The notes under the pieces: model-generated | Database searches by the model: none | Seen by the model: only the letters and a program-made list of their open reading frames with translations | Told to the model about the DNA's origin: nothing | Assembly (NCBI RefSeq): GCF_001182745.1 | Contig: NZ_LN868939.1 | Location: forward strand, 806,001 to 870,000 | Reading direction: 5' to 3' | DNA length: 64,000 nucleotides | DNA from: Nocardia farcinica | Lineage (GTDB): Bacteria; Actinomycetota; Actinomycetes; Mycobacteriales; Mycobacteriaceae | In this document: piece after piece, positions 17,114 to 26,182 of the stretch | How the letters are laid out: each line of letters opens with the position of its first letter | Numbering within the stretch: position 1 is the first letter of the stretch | Translations under genes and position numbers: made by a program

Positions 17114-18076
17114 ATGCTTCAGTTACGGGTTCTCTCACCCGCCGCGCTGACCGACGGGGTGCTCTCGGTGTTGAACGAGGATCCGGCCGTGAGCGGTCTG
17201 GCCTTGATGCGCGGCGCCGCGCTGAAACCGCCCGGCGACATGATCTTCGCCGAAGTGGCGCGGGAGGCGGGCAACGACGTGGTCGAGCGGTTGCGCGCCC
17301 TGGGGGTGCACAAGCAGGGCAGTATCGAACTCGACCAGGTCCGGACGTGGATGTCGCGCAGCGGTTTCGAGGCCGAGGTGCGCACCCCGGGCAGCAGCGC
17401 CGACTCGGTGGTGTGGGCCGAGGTGGCGCAGCGCTCCTACGAGGAGTCCGAGCTGAACTGGACCTACCTGAGCTTCATGACGCTGGCCACGATCATCGCC
17501 GCGATCGCGATCGTGCACGATTCCCAGATCCTGGTGATCGGCGCGATGGTGCTCGGCCCGGAGTTCGGCGCCATCGCCGCGCTCGGCGTCGCACTGGTCC
17601 GTCGGAGGTACGTGCTGCTGCGGCTGGCCCTGCGCACGCTGGTCGCCGGGTTCACGGTCGCCATCCTGGTGACCTTGGCGCTGGCGTTGCTGGCCAGAGC
17701 CCTTGGCTGGATCACCGAGGGTGACGTGACCGGCCCGCGCCCGAGCACGGCGTTCATCTACACCCCGGACCGCTGGTCGTTCATCGTCGCGGTGGTGGCG
17801 GCCGCGGCCGGGGTGCTGGCGCTGACCTCGGCCAAGGCCAGCGGCCTGACCGGTGTGTTCATCTCGGTGACTACGGTGCCCGCCGCCGGCAACATCGCGC
17901 TCGGCGCGGCGTTCGGCGTGAGCGAGGCGGTCTGGGGCAGCCTGGCGCAGCTGCTGGTGAACCTGTCGGGCATGGCGCTGGCCGGTTGGGCGACGCTGGC
18001 GCTACAGCAGGCGGTGTGGACGCGGATCACCATCCGCCGCGCCAAGGCGCTGCACCTGCCGTACCGGATGCTCTAG
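17114..18076 (+). CDS. DUF389 membrane protein
   Basis: The 320-residue protein has a soluble N-terminal domain (about 1-110) and a DUF389 membrane domain from about 120 onward with six hydrophobic segments. The first carries the family segment SFMTLATIIAAIAI and is followed by GAMVLGPEFGAIAALG. Its function is not established. Start ATG 17114, 52 bases after the GT87 gene and probably co-transcribed with it. A strong bidirectional terminator separates it from the convergent TerC-type gene. Confidence 0.82.
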   Translation: MLQLRVLSPAALTDGVLSVLNEDPAVSGLALMRGAALKPPGDMIFAEVAREAGNDVVERLRALGVHKQGSIELDQVRTWMSRSGFEAEVRTPGSSADSVVWAEVAQRSYEESELNWTYLSFMTLATIIAAIAIVHDSQILVIGAMVLGPEFGAIAALGVALVRRRYVLLRLALRTLVAGFTVAILVTLALALLARALGWITEGDVTGPRPSTAFIYTPDRWSFIVAVVAAAAGVLALTSAKASGLTGVFISVTTVPAAGNIALGAAFGVSEAVWGSLAQLLVNLSGMALAGWATLALQQAVWTRITIRRAKALHLPYRML

Positions 18077-18092
18077 CGCGGTCGGTGATCAG

Positions 18093-18130
18093 CGAAACGG
18101 CCCCCTCCCGTTCGGAAGGGGGCCGTTTCG
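18093..18130. terminator. Bidirectional terminator between DUF389 and TerC-type genes
   Basis: A perfect 14-base stem CGAAACGGCCCCCT (18093-18106) with its complement at 18117-18130 and a 10-base loop lies between two convergent genes. Confidence 0.85.
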
Positions 18131-18152
18131 TCGGGCCGGATTTCGCTCGGGC

Positions 18153-19274
18153 TCAGCCCACCGGGGTGACGGTGCGCTCGTTCTCCACCTCGCCCGCCTC
18201 GTCGCCGCCCTCGCGGCGGTTGCGCAGGACGCTGCTGATGAAGGCCGCGCCGATGAAGGCGACGCCGACGAGGCCGGTGATGATCTCGTTGATGTGCACG
18301 CCGATGGAGACGAGCAGGATCGCGGCCAGGGCGCCGATGGCCCAGTGCGCGCCGTGCTCGAGGTAGACGTACTCCGAGAGCGTGCCCTTGCGCACCAGGT
18401 ACACGGTGATGGACCGGACGAACATGGCGCCGATCAGGCCGAGGCCCAGCGCGATGAGGATCGGGTCGGAGGTGATGGCGAACGCGCCGATGACGCCGTC
18501 GAAGGAGAACGAGGCGTCGAGGACCTCCAGGTAGAGGAACAGGAAGAAGCCCGCCTTACCGGTGGCCTTGGCCAGGTCGGAGGGGCCGCTCTTCTCGGCT
18601 TCCTCTTCGAGTTCCTCGGTGTGGAACATCGAGCCGAGGCCGTCGACGGCGATGTAGATGATCATGCCGAGCAGGCCGGCCATGAGCACGGTGGCGCGCT
18701 TGTCGTCGGGGGCGAGGAATTCGGCGGTGAGCACCAGGCCGACGCCGGAGACGACGACGGCGAGCATGTCCAGCTTGCCCGCGCGGGCCAGCGGGCGCTC
18801 CAGCCAGCTCAGCCAGGTGATCTCGCGGTCTTCGAAGATGAAGTTCAGGAACAGCATCGCCAGGAACATGCCGCCGAACGCCGCGATCTGCGGGTGGGCG
18901 TCGGTCAGCAGGGTCTCGTAGCTGGGGCTGCCGTCGGGGAAGTAGGGAGCGTCACCGGCGGGCGGGTTGAGCGCCAGGTCGAGCGCATCGACCGGGTTCA
19001 GGCCCGCGGTGACCCACACGATGGCGAGCGGGAACACCAGGCGCATGCCGAACACGGCGATGAGGATGCCGATGGTGAGGAAGATCTTCTGCCAGAACTC
19101 GCTCATCCGCCGCAGGACGGTGGCGTTGATGACGGCGTTGTCGAACGACAACGAGACTTCCAGGATGCCGAGGATCGCGCAGAGGAACAGCGCGGTGGGG
19201 CCGCCGTAGAGGAACGCCACGACCAGTGACGCCACGGTGACGAGGCCGGAGAGGCCGAAGATGCGCAGGACCAC
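18153..19274 (-). CDS. TerC-family (DUF475) integral membrane protein
   Basis: The 373-residue protein is polytopic (about eight hydrophobic segments) and belongs to the DUF475 branch of the TerC family. The two diagnostic acidic motifs are ILEVSLSFDNAVINA near 37-51 and LEVLDASFSFDGVIGAFAI near 245-263, which resemble each other and suggest a duplicated half with metal-binding Asp. TerC relatives export or handle metal ions, manganese in characterised cases, and associate with TerD proteins at the membrane. It follows terD on the same strand, but a hairpin at 19392-19419 stands between them. Confidence 0.88.
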   Translation of the reverse strand: MVLRIFGLSGLVTVASLVVAFLYGGPTALFLCAILGILEVSLSFDNAVINATVLRRMSEFWQKIFLTIGILIAVFGMRLVFPLAIVWVTAGLNPVDALDLALNPPAGDAPYFPDGSPSYETLLTDAHPQIAAFGGMFLAMLFLNFIFEDREITWLSWLERPLARAGKLDMLAVVVSGVGLVLTAEFLAPDDKRATVLMAGLLGMIIYIAVDGLGSMFHTEELEEEAEKSGPSDLAKATGKAGFFLFLYLEVLDASFSFDGVIGAFAITSDPILIALGLGLIGAMFVRSITVYLVRKGTLSEYVYLEHGAHWAIGALAAILLVSIGVHINEIITGLVGVAFIGAAFISSVLRNRREGGDEAGEVENERTVTPVG

Positions 19275-19391
19275 GCGGGGACCTTTCGTGAATGGAGATG
19301 GATCGGCGTGCTTGGTTTCCAGCGTGGCCGCTGAACCGGCGGATGTCCAACGATGCGATGGCCGCCGCCGACGGTCATCGGATCACAGGAA

Positions 19392-19419
19392 GAGGGGGCT
19401 CGTCGCTGCGAGCCCCCTC
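19392..19419 (-). terminator. Hairpin between terD and the TerC-type gene
   Basis: An 11-base perfect stem (GAGGGGGCTCG at 19392-19402 with its complement at 19409-19419, loop of six) lies 18 bases past the terD stop. It may end the terD transcript or reduce read-through into the TerC gene. Confidence 0.75.
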
Positions 19420-19436
19420 CACCGTACGCGTGTTCG

Positions 19437-20012
19437 TCAGACGTTCACGCCGTAGTCACGGGCGATGCCCGCCAGGCCGGACGCGTAGCCCTGGCCGATG
19501 GCGCGGAACTTCCACTCGGCGCCGTTGCGGTACAGCTCGCCGAAGACCATCGCGGTCTCGGTGGAGGCGTCTTCGGTGAGGTCGTAGCGCGCGAGCTCCT
19601 CGCCGTTGCTGCGGTCGACGACGCGGATGTAGGCGTTGCGGACCTGGCCGAACGACTGCTGGCGGGTGTCGGCGTCGTAGATCGAGACCGGGAAGAAGAT
19701 GGACTCGATGGTCGGCGGGGTGTTGGCCAGGTCGACGTTGATGACCTCGTCGTCGCCTTCGCCCTCACCGGTGCGGTTGTCACCCGCGTGCTCGATGGCG
19801 CCCTCGGGCGAGCGCAGGTTGTTGAAGAACACGAAGTGCTGGTCGGACAGCACCTTCTTGTCCGCACCGGTCGCGATCGCGCTGGCATCCAGGTCGAAGT
19901 CGGTTCCGGTGGTGGTTCGAACATCCCACCCCAGGCCGACGGAAACAGCAGTCAGGTTAGGCGCCGCCTTGGTCAGCGAAACGTTGCCGCCCTTGGACAA
20001 ACTGACACCCAT
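19437..20012 (-). CDS. terD: TerD-family calcium-binding stress protein
   Basis: The 191-residue protein is a single TerD domain of canonical length. It opens with MGVSLSKGGNVSLTK, has GLGWDVR and DFDLDASA near 27-46, the acidic calcium-binding loop GDNRTGEGEGDDEVINVDL near 98-116, and ends with WKFRAIGQGY. TerD proteins bind two calcium ions and act in tellurite and other stress responses together with TerC. A GGAAAGG-like ribosome site lies in the upstream bases. It is divergent from the coiled-coil gene that begins the biosynthetic operon, and the 144-base gap must hold both promoters. Confidence 0.95.
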   Translation of the reverse strand: MGVSLSKGGNVSLTKAAPNLTAVSVGLGWDVRTTTGTDFDLDASAIATGADKKVLSDQHFVFFNNLRSPEGAIEHAGDNRTGEGEGDDEVINVDLANTPPTIESIFFPVSIYDADTRQQSFGQVRNAYIRVVDRSNGEELARYDLTEDASTETAMVFGELYRNGAEWKFRAIGQGYASGLAGIARDYGVNV

Positions 20013-20156
20013 GCGGGAATCCCTTTCATTAGTCCGTCTGTGGTCCCAGCATGTCCGAATCGCCGGGTACGCCATACGACAGTAGTAGGTTTCGGGAAAC
20101 TTGCGTAGGAACTGTGGTAACCACCGGCGAACAGCGCGATCTCCTACCATCGGGGC

Positions 20157-21374
20157 GTGGCAGGGCGCAGGCGGGGATGGTTCCGGTCCTCGGGGAACAC
20201 CGAGTGGATCCAGCAGGTCCGAGGCCGCCTCGCGCAGGCGTTCCTCGACATGGATCGCAGGCAGAGCGCGGCCGAGGCCGCCGTGCACGCGGCCGAGGAG
20301 ATGTTCCCGCAGCAGCGGCACGGTGCGGCCTGGGAGCCGGTGCGGGCGCGGTGCTACGCGGCGGCCGAAGCCTATCTGGCGTTGTCGGAGGAACTGGAGA
20401 ACGCGGAGCGGACCGGCGCCCAGCCACCGCAGGGCCAGGCCCGCGCCGAGGCGGTGACCAGGCAGTTGGCCGACGCGGCGGCGGCGGTGGACGGGTTCTA
20501 TCGCGGCAGGCAGGCCGAGCTCGAGCAGGCGGTGGCGCTGCTGCGTACCGTGCCGCAGCTGGCGCATCAGGTGAAGGTGGCCGCGGCGGCGGTGCGGCGG
20601 GAGGCGGCCGAGTCGGCGTACGCCGGCTACCCCTCGGTGCGGCAACGCGCGGCCGCGGTGGATGAGGCGCTGCTCACACTGGATGCCCTGGATCCCGGTG
20701 CCCAGGCGAGCCGGGTGAGGGCCGCGGCCAACCGGCTGGAGGCGGCCGCCAAGGAATTGGCAGATGCCTTGGCGCAGGCCCCTTCTCGGGCCGCCGCCGC
20801 CGAGAACGCGCTCGCCTCGGCGAACACCAGGCTGGCCGCCGTGCGCACCCGAGCCGAGGGCCTCGGGCCTGCCTTTTCGGCGTTGCTCCGGGAGTTCAAT
20901 GCTGCGAGTTCGGCGGATCTGGCGAACAATGAGCGTGAAAGTCAGGCAGCGATGGATGCCGCCGCCGACGCCCTGGCCAGGGCGCGCACGGCATCGCGCG
21001 AGAACGACCCGGAGACAGCCCTTGATTTGACCTCCAGTGCGCGGGGCAGCCTCGCCGAGGCCGAGCAGCGGATAGACGCGGTGACCAAACGCCTCGCCCT
21101 GCTGCGATCGGTACGTGACGACCCCGCCGACAAGGCCAAGGCCGTACGATTCCGGCTGCGGGACGCCCAGATGCTCGCGGTCAGCCGGGGACTCGTCGGC
21201 GAATGGGGCTCTGTGCTGGACGCGCAGGCCGAACGCATCGATCGGATCAGCGAAACACTGTCGGGGCGGCACCCCGACTACTGGGCCTATGTGACGGAAC
21301 TGGATGCCGTCACCGAATTCATAGCCGGTGTGGTGGATCGAATGAGAAAGCAATCAGGACCACGACGACCATGA
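20157..21374 (+). CDS. Alanine-rich coiled-coil protein, first gene of the Ter biosynthetic operon
   Basis: The 405-residue protein is almost wholly helical, rich in Ala, Arg and Glu, with heptad-like patterns across about 90-330 and no membrane segment or recognised catalytic motif. The N terminus (GRRRGWFRSSGNTEWIQQV) is basic and aromatic. I do not recognise a named family with confidence. The following lyase gene begins 13 bases after the stop and the later genes overlap, so it is the first member of an operon of four. A structural or scaffold role at the membrane alongside TerD and TerC is an inference from context only. Confidence 0.75.
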   Translation: MAGRRRGWFRSSGNTEWIQQVRGRLAQAFLDMDRRQSAAEAAVHAAEEMFPQQRHGAAWEPVRARCYAAAEAYLALSEELENAERTGAQPPQGQARAEAVTRQLADAAAAVDGFYRGRQAELEQAVALLRTVPQLAHQVKVAAAAVRREAAESAYAGYPSVRQRAAAVDEALLTLDALDPGAQASRVRAAANRLEAAAKELADALAQAPSRAAAAENALASANTRLAAVRTRAEGLGPAFSALLREFNAASSADLANNERESQAAMDAAADALARARTASRENDPETALDLTSSARGSLAEAEQRIDAVTKRLALLRSVRDDPADKAKAVRFRLRDAQMLAVSRGLVGEWGSVLDAQAERIDRISETLSGRHPDYWAYVTELDAVTEFIAGVVDRMRKQSGPRRP

Positions 21375-21387
21375 GAACGGAGCATCG

Positions 21388-22599
21388 ATGACCGCTCCCG
21401 TCGCCCTCCGACAGGAAGTCTCCCTGCGGAAGCGACTGCCGTTGCGCCACTTCCGGCAGCTGCACGGACCCGACCTCAGACATCTGTTCCACCGGCAGCC
21501 GGAGCCGTTCGGCGACCGGGCCGATCGCGAGTTGCTGGCGATCGCGCTCGGGGCCACCCTCTACGCGCCCGCGACCAGGGCGGACCTGGCGGACACGATC
21601 CGCAGGCGGGCCGAGCGCGGGGTGTGCTCGATGGTGATCGATCTCGAGGACGCCGTCGCCGACCACGAGGTGGAGACGGCCAAGCGCCGCGCCGTCGCGG
21701 CGCTCGACGAGCTCGCCGCCGACGAGGATCCCGCACCCCTGCTGTTCGTGCGGGTGCGTGACGCCGACACCATCGGGGAACTGGTCGATCAGCTCGGCCC
21801 CGGCGTCGCGGTGCTGACCGGCTTCGTCTTCCCGAAGTTCGACAGCGCCTCGGGGCAGAAATACCTGGACGCGCTGGCGGCGGTGGGCGAGCGGCTGGCC
21901 AGGCCGGTGTACGGGATGCCGGTGCTGGAGTCGGCCGCCCTGGTGCATCGGCAGACCCGGGACGGCGAACTGACCCAGATCGCGGCGATGCTCGCCGAGC
22001 ATCGCGAGCGGGTGCTCGCGGTGCGCGTGGGCGCCACCGACATGTGCTCGACCTTCGGCATCCGCCGCGACCGCGACCTGACCATCTACGACGTGCGGGT
22101 GGTGGCCGACGTCATCGCCGACATCGTCAACTACCTCGGCCGCGCCGACGGGACCGGGTTCGTCATCACCGGGCCGGTGTGGGAGTACTTCGCCGACCAC
22201 GAGCGGATGTTCCGCCCGCTGCTGCGCACGGCGCCGTTCGAGGAGTCCGACGCGGTGAAGTTCCGCCAGTACCTGGTGAGCCGGGATCTGGACGGGTTGC
22301 TGCGCGAGATCACCCTGGACCGTGCCAACGGCATCCAGGGCAAGACCGTCATCCATCCCTCGCACGTGGCCGCGGTGCACGCACTGTCGGTGGTGACGCA
22401 CGAGGAGTACTCCGACGCGCTGGACATCCTGCAGGCCGACGTCGGCGGGGTGGCGGCCTCGGAGTACCGCAACAAGATGAACGAGATGCGCCCGCATCGC
22501 AGCTGGGCCGGGCAGACCATGCTGCGGGCCAGGGTGTTCGGGGTGGCGAACAAGGGAGTGTCCTTCGTGGATCTGCTGACGGCGTTGGTGAAGGTATGA
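21388..22599 (+). CDS. HpcH/HpaI (CitE-like) aldolase/lyase of the Ter cluster
   Basis: The 403-residue protein has the TIM-barrel features of the CitE-like HpcH/HpaI superfamily: LGATLYAPATR near 51-61, VIDLEDAVADHE with the metal-binding acidic residues, PVYGMPVLESA with the second Glu, RVGATDMCSTFGIRR, and KTVIHPSHVAAVH near 315-327. Relatives cleave or form carbon-carbon bonds of acyl-CoA or keto acids with magnesium. This Ter-associated group was predicted to help build a nucleoside-like compound (Anantharaman, Iyer and Aravind on Ter systems). It overlaps the next gene by four bases (ATGA), so translation is coupled. Confidence 0.88.
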   Translation: MTAPVALRQEVSLRKRLPLRHFRQLHGPDLRHLFHRQPEPFGDRADRELLAIALGATLYAPATRADLADTIRRRAERGVCSMVIDLEDAVADHEVETAKRRAVAALDELAADEDPAPLLFVRVRDADTIGELVDQLGPGVAVLTGFVFPKFDSASGQKYLDALAAVGERLARPVYGMPVLESAALVHRQTRDGELTQIAAMLAEHRERVLAVRVGATDMCSTFGIRRDRDLTIYDVRVVADVIADIVNYLGRADGTGFVITGPVWEYFADHERMFRPLLRTAPFEESDAVKFRQYLVSRDLDGLLREITLDRANGIQGKTVIHPSHVAAVHALSVVTHEEYSDALDILQADVGGVAASEYRNKMNEMRPHRSWAGQTMLRARVFGVANKGVSFVDLLTALVKV

Positions 22600-25328
22600 G
22601 CACGCCGTGGGCGACCCGCACGCTCGGGCTCGCGTTGCGTCATCGGGACGGTGCGGCGGGGACCGTCGCACCCGAGTTGTCCGTCGAGGCGCTGGTGCAG
22701 CCCGGATTGCGGCGCAACCCGAAGCGGGCGCACCTGCTCGTGTCCACCGTGTTGGGCAAACATCTGCCCACCGATCCGCGGGTGGTGCTGGCGGCCGGCG
22801 ACCGGCTGGGTGATCTCGTGCTGGCGGCGCTGGCGGGCACGTCCGCCGCGGAGCAGGCCGGCGCGAACGGACCGCGCCGCGCCGGAACCCCGGCGCTCGT
22901 GCTCGGTTTCGCCGAGACCGCCACCGGCCTCGGACACATCGTGGCCGCCAGGATCGGGGCCGCTTGCTACCTGCACTCCACCCGCCGCGACGTGCCGTCG
23001 GTCGAAACCCTGACCGGGTTCGAAGAGGGGCACTCGCACGCCACCTCGCATCAGTTGCAGCCGGTGCCCGCGAGCATCTTCGCCGACGATCTGCCGCTCG
23101 TGCTGGTCGACGACGAGATCTCCACCGGTGCGACGGCACTCGACGCGGTGCGCGCGCTGCACGCGTTCGCGCCGCGCTCGCACTACATTCTCGCATCCCT
23201 GGTGGACATGCGCACCGATGCCGACCGGGCACGGTTCGCGGCGGCCGCCCGGGAACTGGGGGCGCGCATCGACACCGTCTGCCTGGCAGCCGGAGCGACC
23301 GTGCTGCCCGACGATTTGATCGACGCGGTTCAGGCGCTGCCCGAGCCCGCGTTGAACCCGGTCGCCGCGCAGCGCGGATCGCTCGACCGGATCGAACTGC
23401 CCTGGCCGGACTCGGTGCCCGAGGGTGGGCGGCACGGGTTCCTGCGTGCCGACACACCGGCGTTCGAGGCAGCCGTCGCCGCCGCGGGCAAGGCGCTGCG
23501 CGCGCGGCTGGAGGTCGCCGCGCCCGGCCGCCCGGTCGTCGTGCTCGGTCACGAGGAACTGATGTACCTGCCGTTGCGGCTGGCCGAATCGTTGGCCGGC
23601 GCGGGCGTTCCCACGCGCTTCCAGACGACGACCCGCTCCCCTGCCTACGTGGTGGACGAACCCGGCTACCCGCTGCGCCGCGGATTCCGTTTCCACGCAC
23701 CCGAACCCGGGCAGGCCGAGCCGCGCTACCTGTACAACGCCCACTGGTTCACCGACTACGACGGGGGCTTGGCGGCGCTGAGCACGGCGGAGGGTGCCGA
23801 AGGGACGGCCGCCGAATACGCTGTCCGCCACGGCGGCTCCGATCCGGCAGCGGCGCAGGCGAGCGCCGGCGGCGTTGGACGCCGGCATCATTCGATCGCG
23901 GTCGGGTCGGCGCTGGACCCGATTCTGGTCATGGTCGTCGATCAGCCCGCCGACACCCCGGAACTCGTGTCCCCCGGCGGCGTGGTGGACGTACTCACCG
24001 CCTCGGGCGCGGATGTGCTGGTCGCGGTCGTGCCCGGTGCGGATCCCCGCACATTGCACGCCGAGCGGGCCGCCGCCGAGGGTGCTGCCGCCGAGCGCAT
24101 CGCCGAGGGGGCTGCCGTCGAGCGGACTATCCCCGAGGGCACCGCCACCGACCACACCGCCGACCAACCGATCGCACCGCACGGCCGCCGCCCGGACCGA
24201 TCCTTCCCCCGTCCGCTGCACGGTCCCGAGTTCGGCTCGTACGCCCCCGGCGAGGTGTCCTGGCTGCTCAAGGATCTCTCCGACGTGGACCTCGAGGCCG
24301 ATGTGGCCGAGCGGGAGCGGCGGATCCAGGCCGGCGTCGCCCACTACGCGGAGACGCTGCCGATCGAATACCAGCCCGATGCCGAGTACCGGGAGCTGTT
24401 CGAGAAGGTGCTCGCCGACAGTGCCGAGCGGCTGGCGCTGGCCGTGGCGACGGTGGCCGAACTGGTCGTCGCCGAGCGTGGCCCGGACGTGACGCTGGTG
24501 TCGTTGGCGCGGGCGGGCACGCCGATCGGCATCCTGATGAAGCGCTGGCTGGCAGCGCGGGATCACAGCGGTGCCCCGGCGCTGGACGTGCCGCACTACG
24601 CGGTGTCCATCGTGCGCGATCGCGGCATCGACGCGGTGGCGCTGGACTACCTCGCCGCCCACCACGATCCGGCCGCGGTGGTGTTCGTCGACGGCTGGAC
24701 CGGGAAGGGCGCCATCGCCAGGGAGTTGTCCGCGGCGCTGGCCGACTACCACGCCGCGGGCGGTGCCCGCTTCGACGACGACCTGGCGGTGCTGGCCGAC
24801 CCCGGTTGCTGCGTGCGGACCTACGGCACCCGCGACGACTTCCTGATCGCCTCCGCCTGCCTGAATTCCACGGTCTCCGGCCTGGTGTCGCGCACGGTGC
24901 TCAACGACACGCTGATCGGGCCGCGCGATTTCCACGGTGCCAAGTTTTACCGGCAGCTGGCGGACGAGGACGTGTCCGGTCGCCTGCTGGACACGGTGGC
25001 CGCGGCCTTCGACACCGTCCGTCCGCGCGTGCCCGCCGAACTGGCGAAGGTGCGCGGCGGTGACCGGACGCCGACCTGGTCGGGGTGGGCCTCGGTGGAG
25101 CAGGTGCGCGCCGAATACGGCATCGGCAGCGTCAATTTCGTCAAACCCGGCGTCGGCGAGACGACGCGGGTGCTGCTGCGCCGGGTGCCGTGGCGGGTGC
25201 TGGTCCGCGAGGCCGACGCCCCCGAGCACGCGCACATCAGGATGCTCGCGGCCGCCCGCGGCGTTCCGGTGGAAGTCGTGCCCGATCTGGCGTATTCGTG
25301 TATGGGATTGATCAAGGAAGTGCGGTGA
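22596..25328 (+). CDS. PRTase-TRSP-StiP-PELOTA fusion enzyme of the Ter cluster
   Basis: The 910-residue protein combines what are usually two genes. Residues about 30-250 are a phosphoribosyltransferase domain with the PRPP loop VDDEISTGATA at 171-181. Residues about 285-470 carry a TRSP domain, named for Thr-Arg-Ser-Pro, seen here at 346-349. A low-complexity Ala/Glu/Arg linker follows at about 488-540. Residues about 548-820 match the StiP-type domain, itself PRTase-like, with VFVDGWTGKGAI at 697-708. The C terminus (about 836-910) is a PELOTA-like RNA-binding domain (NFVKPGVGETTRVLLRR). The predicted role is transfer of a base or small molecule to PRPP to make a nucleoside-like product. 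ATG at 22596 overlaps the previous stop; the stop overlaps the next start. Confidence 0.85.
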   Translation: MSTPWATRTLGLALRHRDGAAGTVAPELSVEALVQPGLRRNPKRAHLLVSTVLGKHLPTDPRVVLAAGDRLGDLVLAALAGTSAAEQAGANGPRRAGTPALVLGFAETATGLGHIVAARIGAACYLHSTRRDVPSVETLTGFEEGHSHATSHQLQPVPASIFADDLPLVLVDDEISTGATALDAVRALHAFAPRSHYILASLVDMRTDADRARFAAAARELGARIDTVCLAAGATVLPDDLIDAVQALPEPALNPVAAQRGSLDRIELPWPDSVPEGGRHGFLRADTPAFEAAVAAAGKALRARLEVAAPGRPVVVLGHEELMYLPLRLAESLAGAGVPTRFQTTTRSPAYVVDEPGYPLRRGFRFHAPEPGQAEPRYLYNAHWFTDYDGGLAALSTAEGAEGTAAEYAVRHGGSDPAAAQASAGGVGRRHHSIAVGSALDPILVMVVDQPADTPELVSPGGVVDVLTASGADVLVAVVPGADPRTLHAERAAAEGAAAERIAEGAAVERTIPEGTATDHTADQPIAPHGRRPDRSFPRPLHGPEFGSYAPGEVSWLLKDLSDVDLEADVAERERRIQAGVAHYAETLPIEYQPDAEYRELFEKVLADSAERLALAVATVAELVVAERGPDVTLVSLARAGTPIGILMKRWLAARDHSGAPALDVPHYAVSIVRDRGIDAVALDYLAAHHDPAAVVFVDGWTGKGAIARELSAALADYHAAGGARFDDDLAVLADPGCCVRTYGTRDDFLIASACLNSTVSGLVSRTVLNDTLIGPRDFHGAKFYRQLADEDVSGRLLDTVAAAFDTVRPRVPAELAKVRGGDRTPTWSGWASVEQVRAEYGIGSVNFVKPGVGETTRVLLRRVPWRVLVREADAPEHAHIRMLAAARGVPVEVVPDLAYSCMGLIKEVR

Positions 25329-26179
25329 GCGTGGCGATGTTCCAGCGAAGACCCCGGCTCCAGGCGCTCGTCGCCACCGACCTGGACCGGACGATGATCT
25401 ACTCGCGCAACGCGTTCAGCACCACCGCCGAGGTGCCCACCGTATGCGTGGAACACCTCGAGGGCGCTCCCCTGTCGTTCATGACCACCGCCGCCGCGCT
25501 GCGCATGCAGCGGCTCACCGAACCCGCCGCGGTGATCCCCACGACCACCCGAACCATCAAGCAGTTCACCAGGATCCAGTTGCCGGGCGCGCCGTGGCGG
25601 TACGCCGTCACCAGCAACGGCGGCAACATTCTGGTCGACGGCGTCCCGGACATGCGCTGGCGCATCGACATCGACGCCAAGGTCCGTGCCGGTGGTGCCA
25701 CCCTGTCGGAGGTGAGCGCCGAACTGCGCAGGCGCATCGACGACAGCTGGGTGAGCAAGTTCCGCATCGCCGACCACCTGTTCTGCTACCTGGTGGTGAA
25801 ACCGAAGGCCGTCCCCGCGGATTTCCTGGCCGAATGGGACCGGTGGTGCCGGGACCGCGGCTGGACCGCCTCCCAGCAGGGCCGCAAGATCTACACGATG
25901 CCGCAGGCGGTGTGCAAGAGCGTCGCCGTCGCCGAAGTGCGTAACCGGATGCTCGCGGCGGGCGAACTCGCCGACACCGCGCGCACGCTCGCCGCCGGTG
26001 ACGGCGCGCTGGACGCGGAGATGCTGCGCGCCGCCGACCGCGCCATCCGGCCCCGGCACGGCGAACTGGAGCAGCTCAACTGGACCAGCCCCAACCTCAC
26101 CGTCACCAAGGCCAGCGGCATCCTCGCCGGTGAGGAGATCGTCGACTGGTTCATCGAGGCGGCCCGGCCCGCCGCCTGA
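25325..26179 (+). CDS. HAD-superfamily phosphatase of the Ter cluster
   Basis: The 284-residue product (GTG at 25325, in a GTGA overlap with the upstream stop; an ATG 12 bases later is an alternative) has the HAD nucleophile motif D19-L-D21-R-T23, a TSNGGNILVDG motif II region near 98-108, a basic residue region AVCKSVAV near 198-205 and GDGALDAEML near 228-237 as the acidic motif IV. The fold is that of the Cof/sucrose-phosphatase type. It probably removes a phosphate from the nucleotide-like intermediate made by the fused PRTase. It ends four bases before the convergent AIM24 gene. Confidence 0.87.
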   Translation: MSVAMFQRRPRLQALVATDLDRTMIYSRNAFSTTAEVPTVCVEHLEGAPLSFMTTAAALRMQRLTEPAAVIPTTTRTIKQFTRIQLPGAPWRYAVTSNGGNILVDGVPDMRWRIDIDAKVRAGGATLSEVSAELRRRIDDSWVSKFRIADHLFCYLVVKPKAVPADFLAEWDRWCRDRGWTASQQGRKIYTMPQAVCKSVAVAEVRNRMLAAGELADTARTLAAGDGALDAEMLRAADRAIRPRHGELEQLNWTSPNLTVTKASGILAGEEIVDWFIEAARPAA

Positions 26180-26182
26180 CGG

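Noticed and set aside
22131..25235. Very long minus-strand frame opposite the PRTase fusion gene
   Set aside because: Arg/Gly/His/Gln-rich shadow; the plus strand has conserved motifs and translational coupling.
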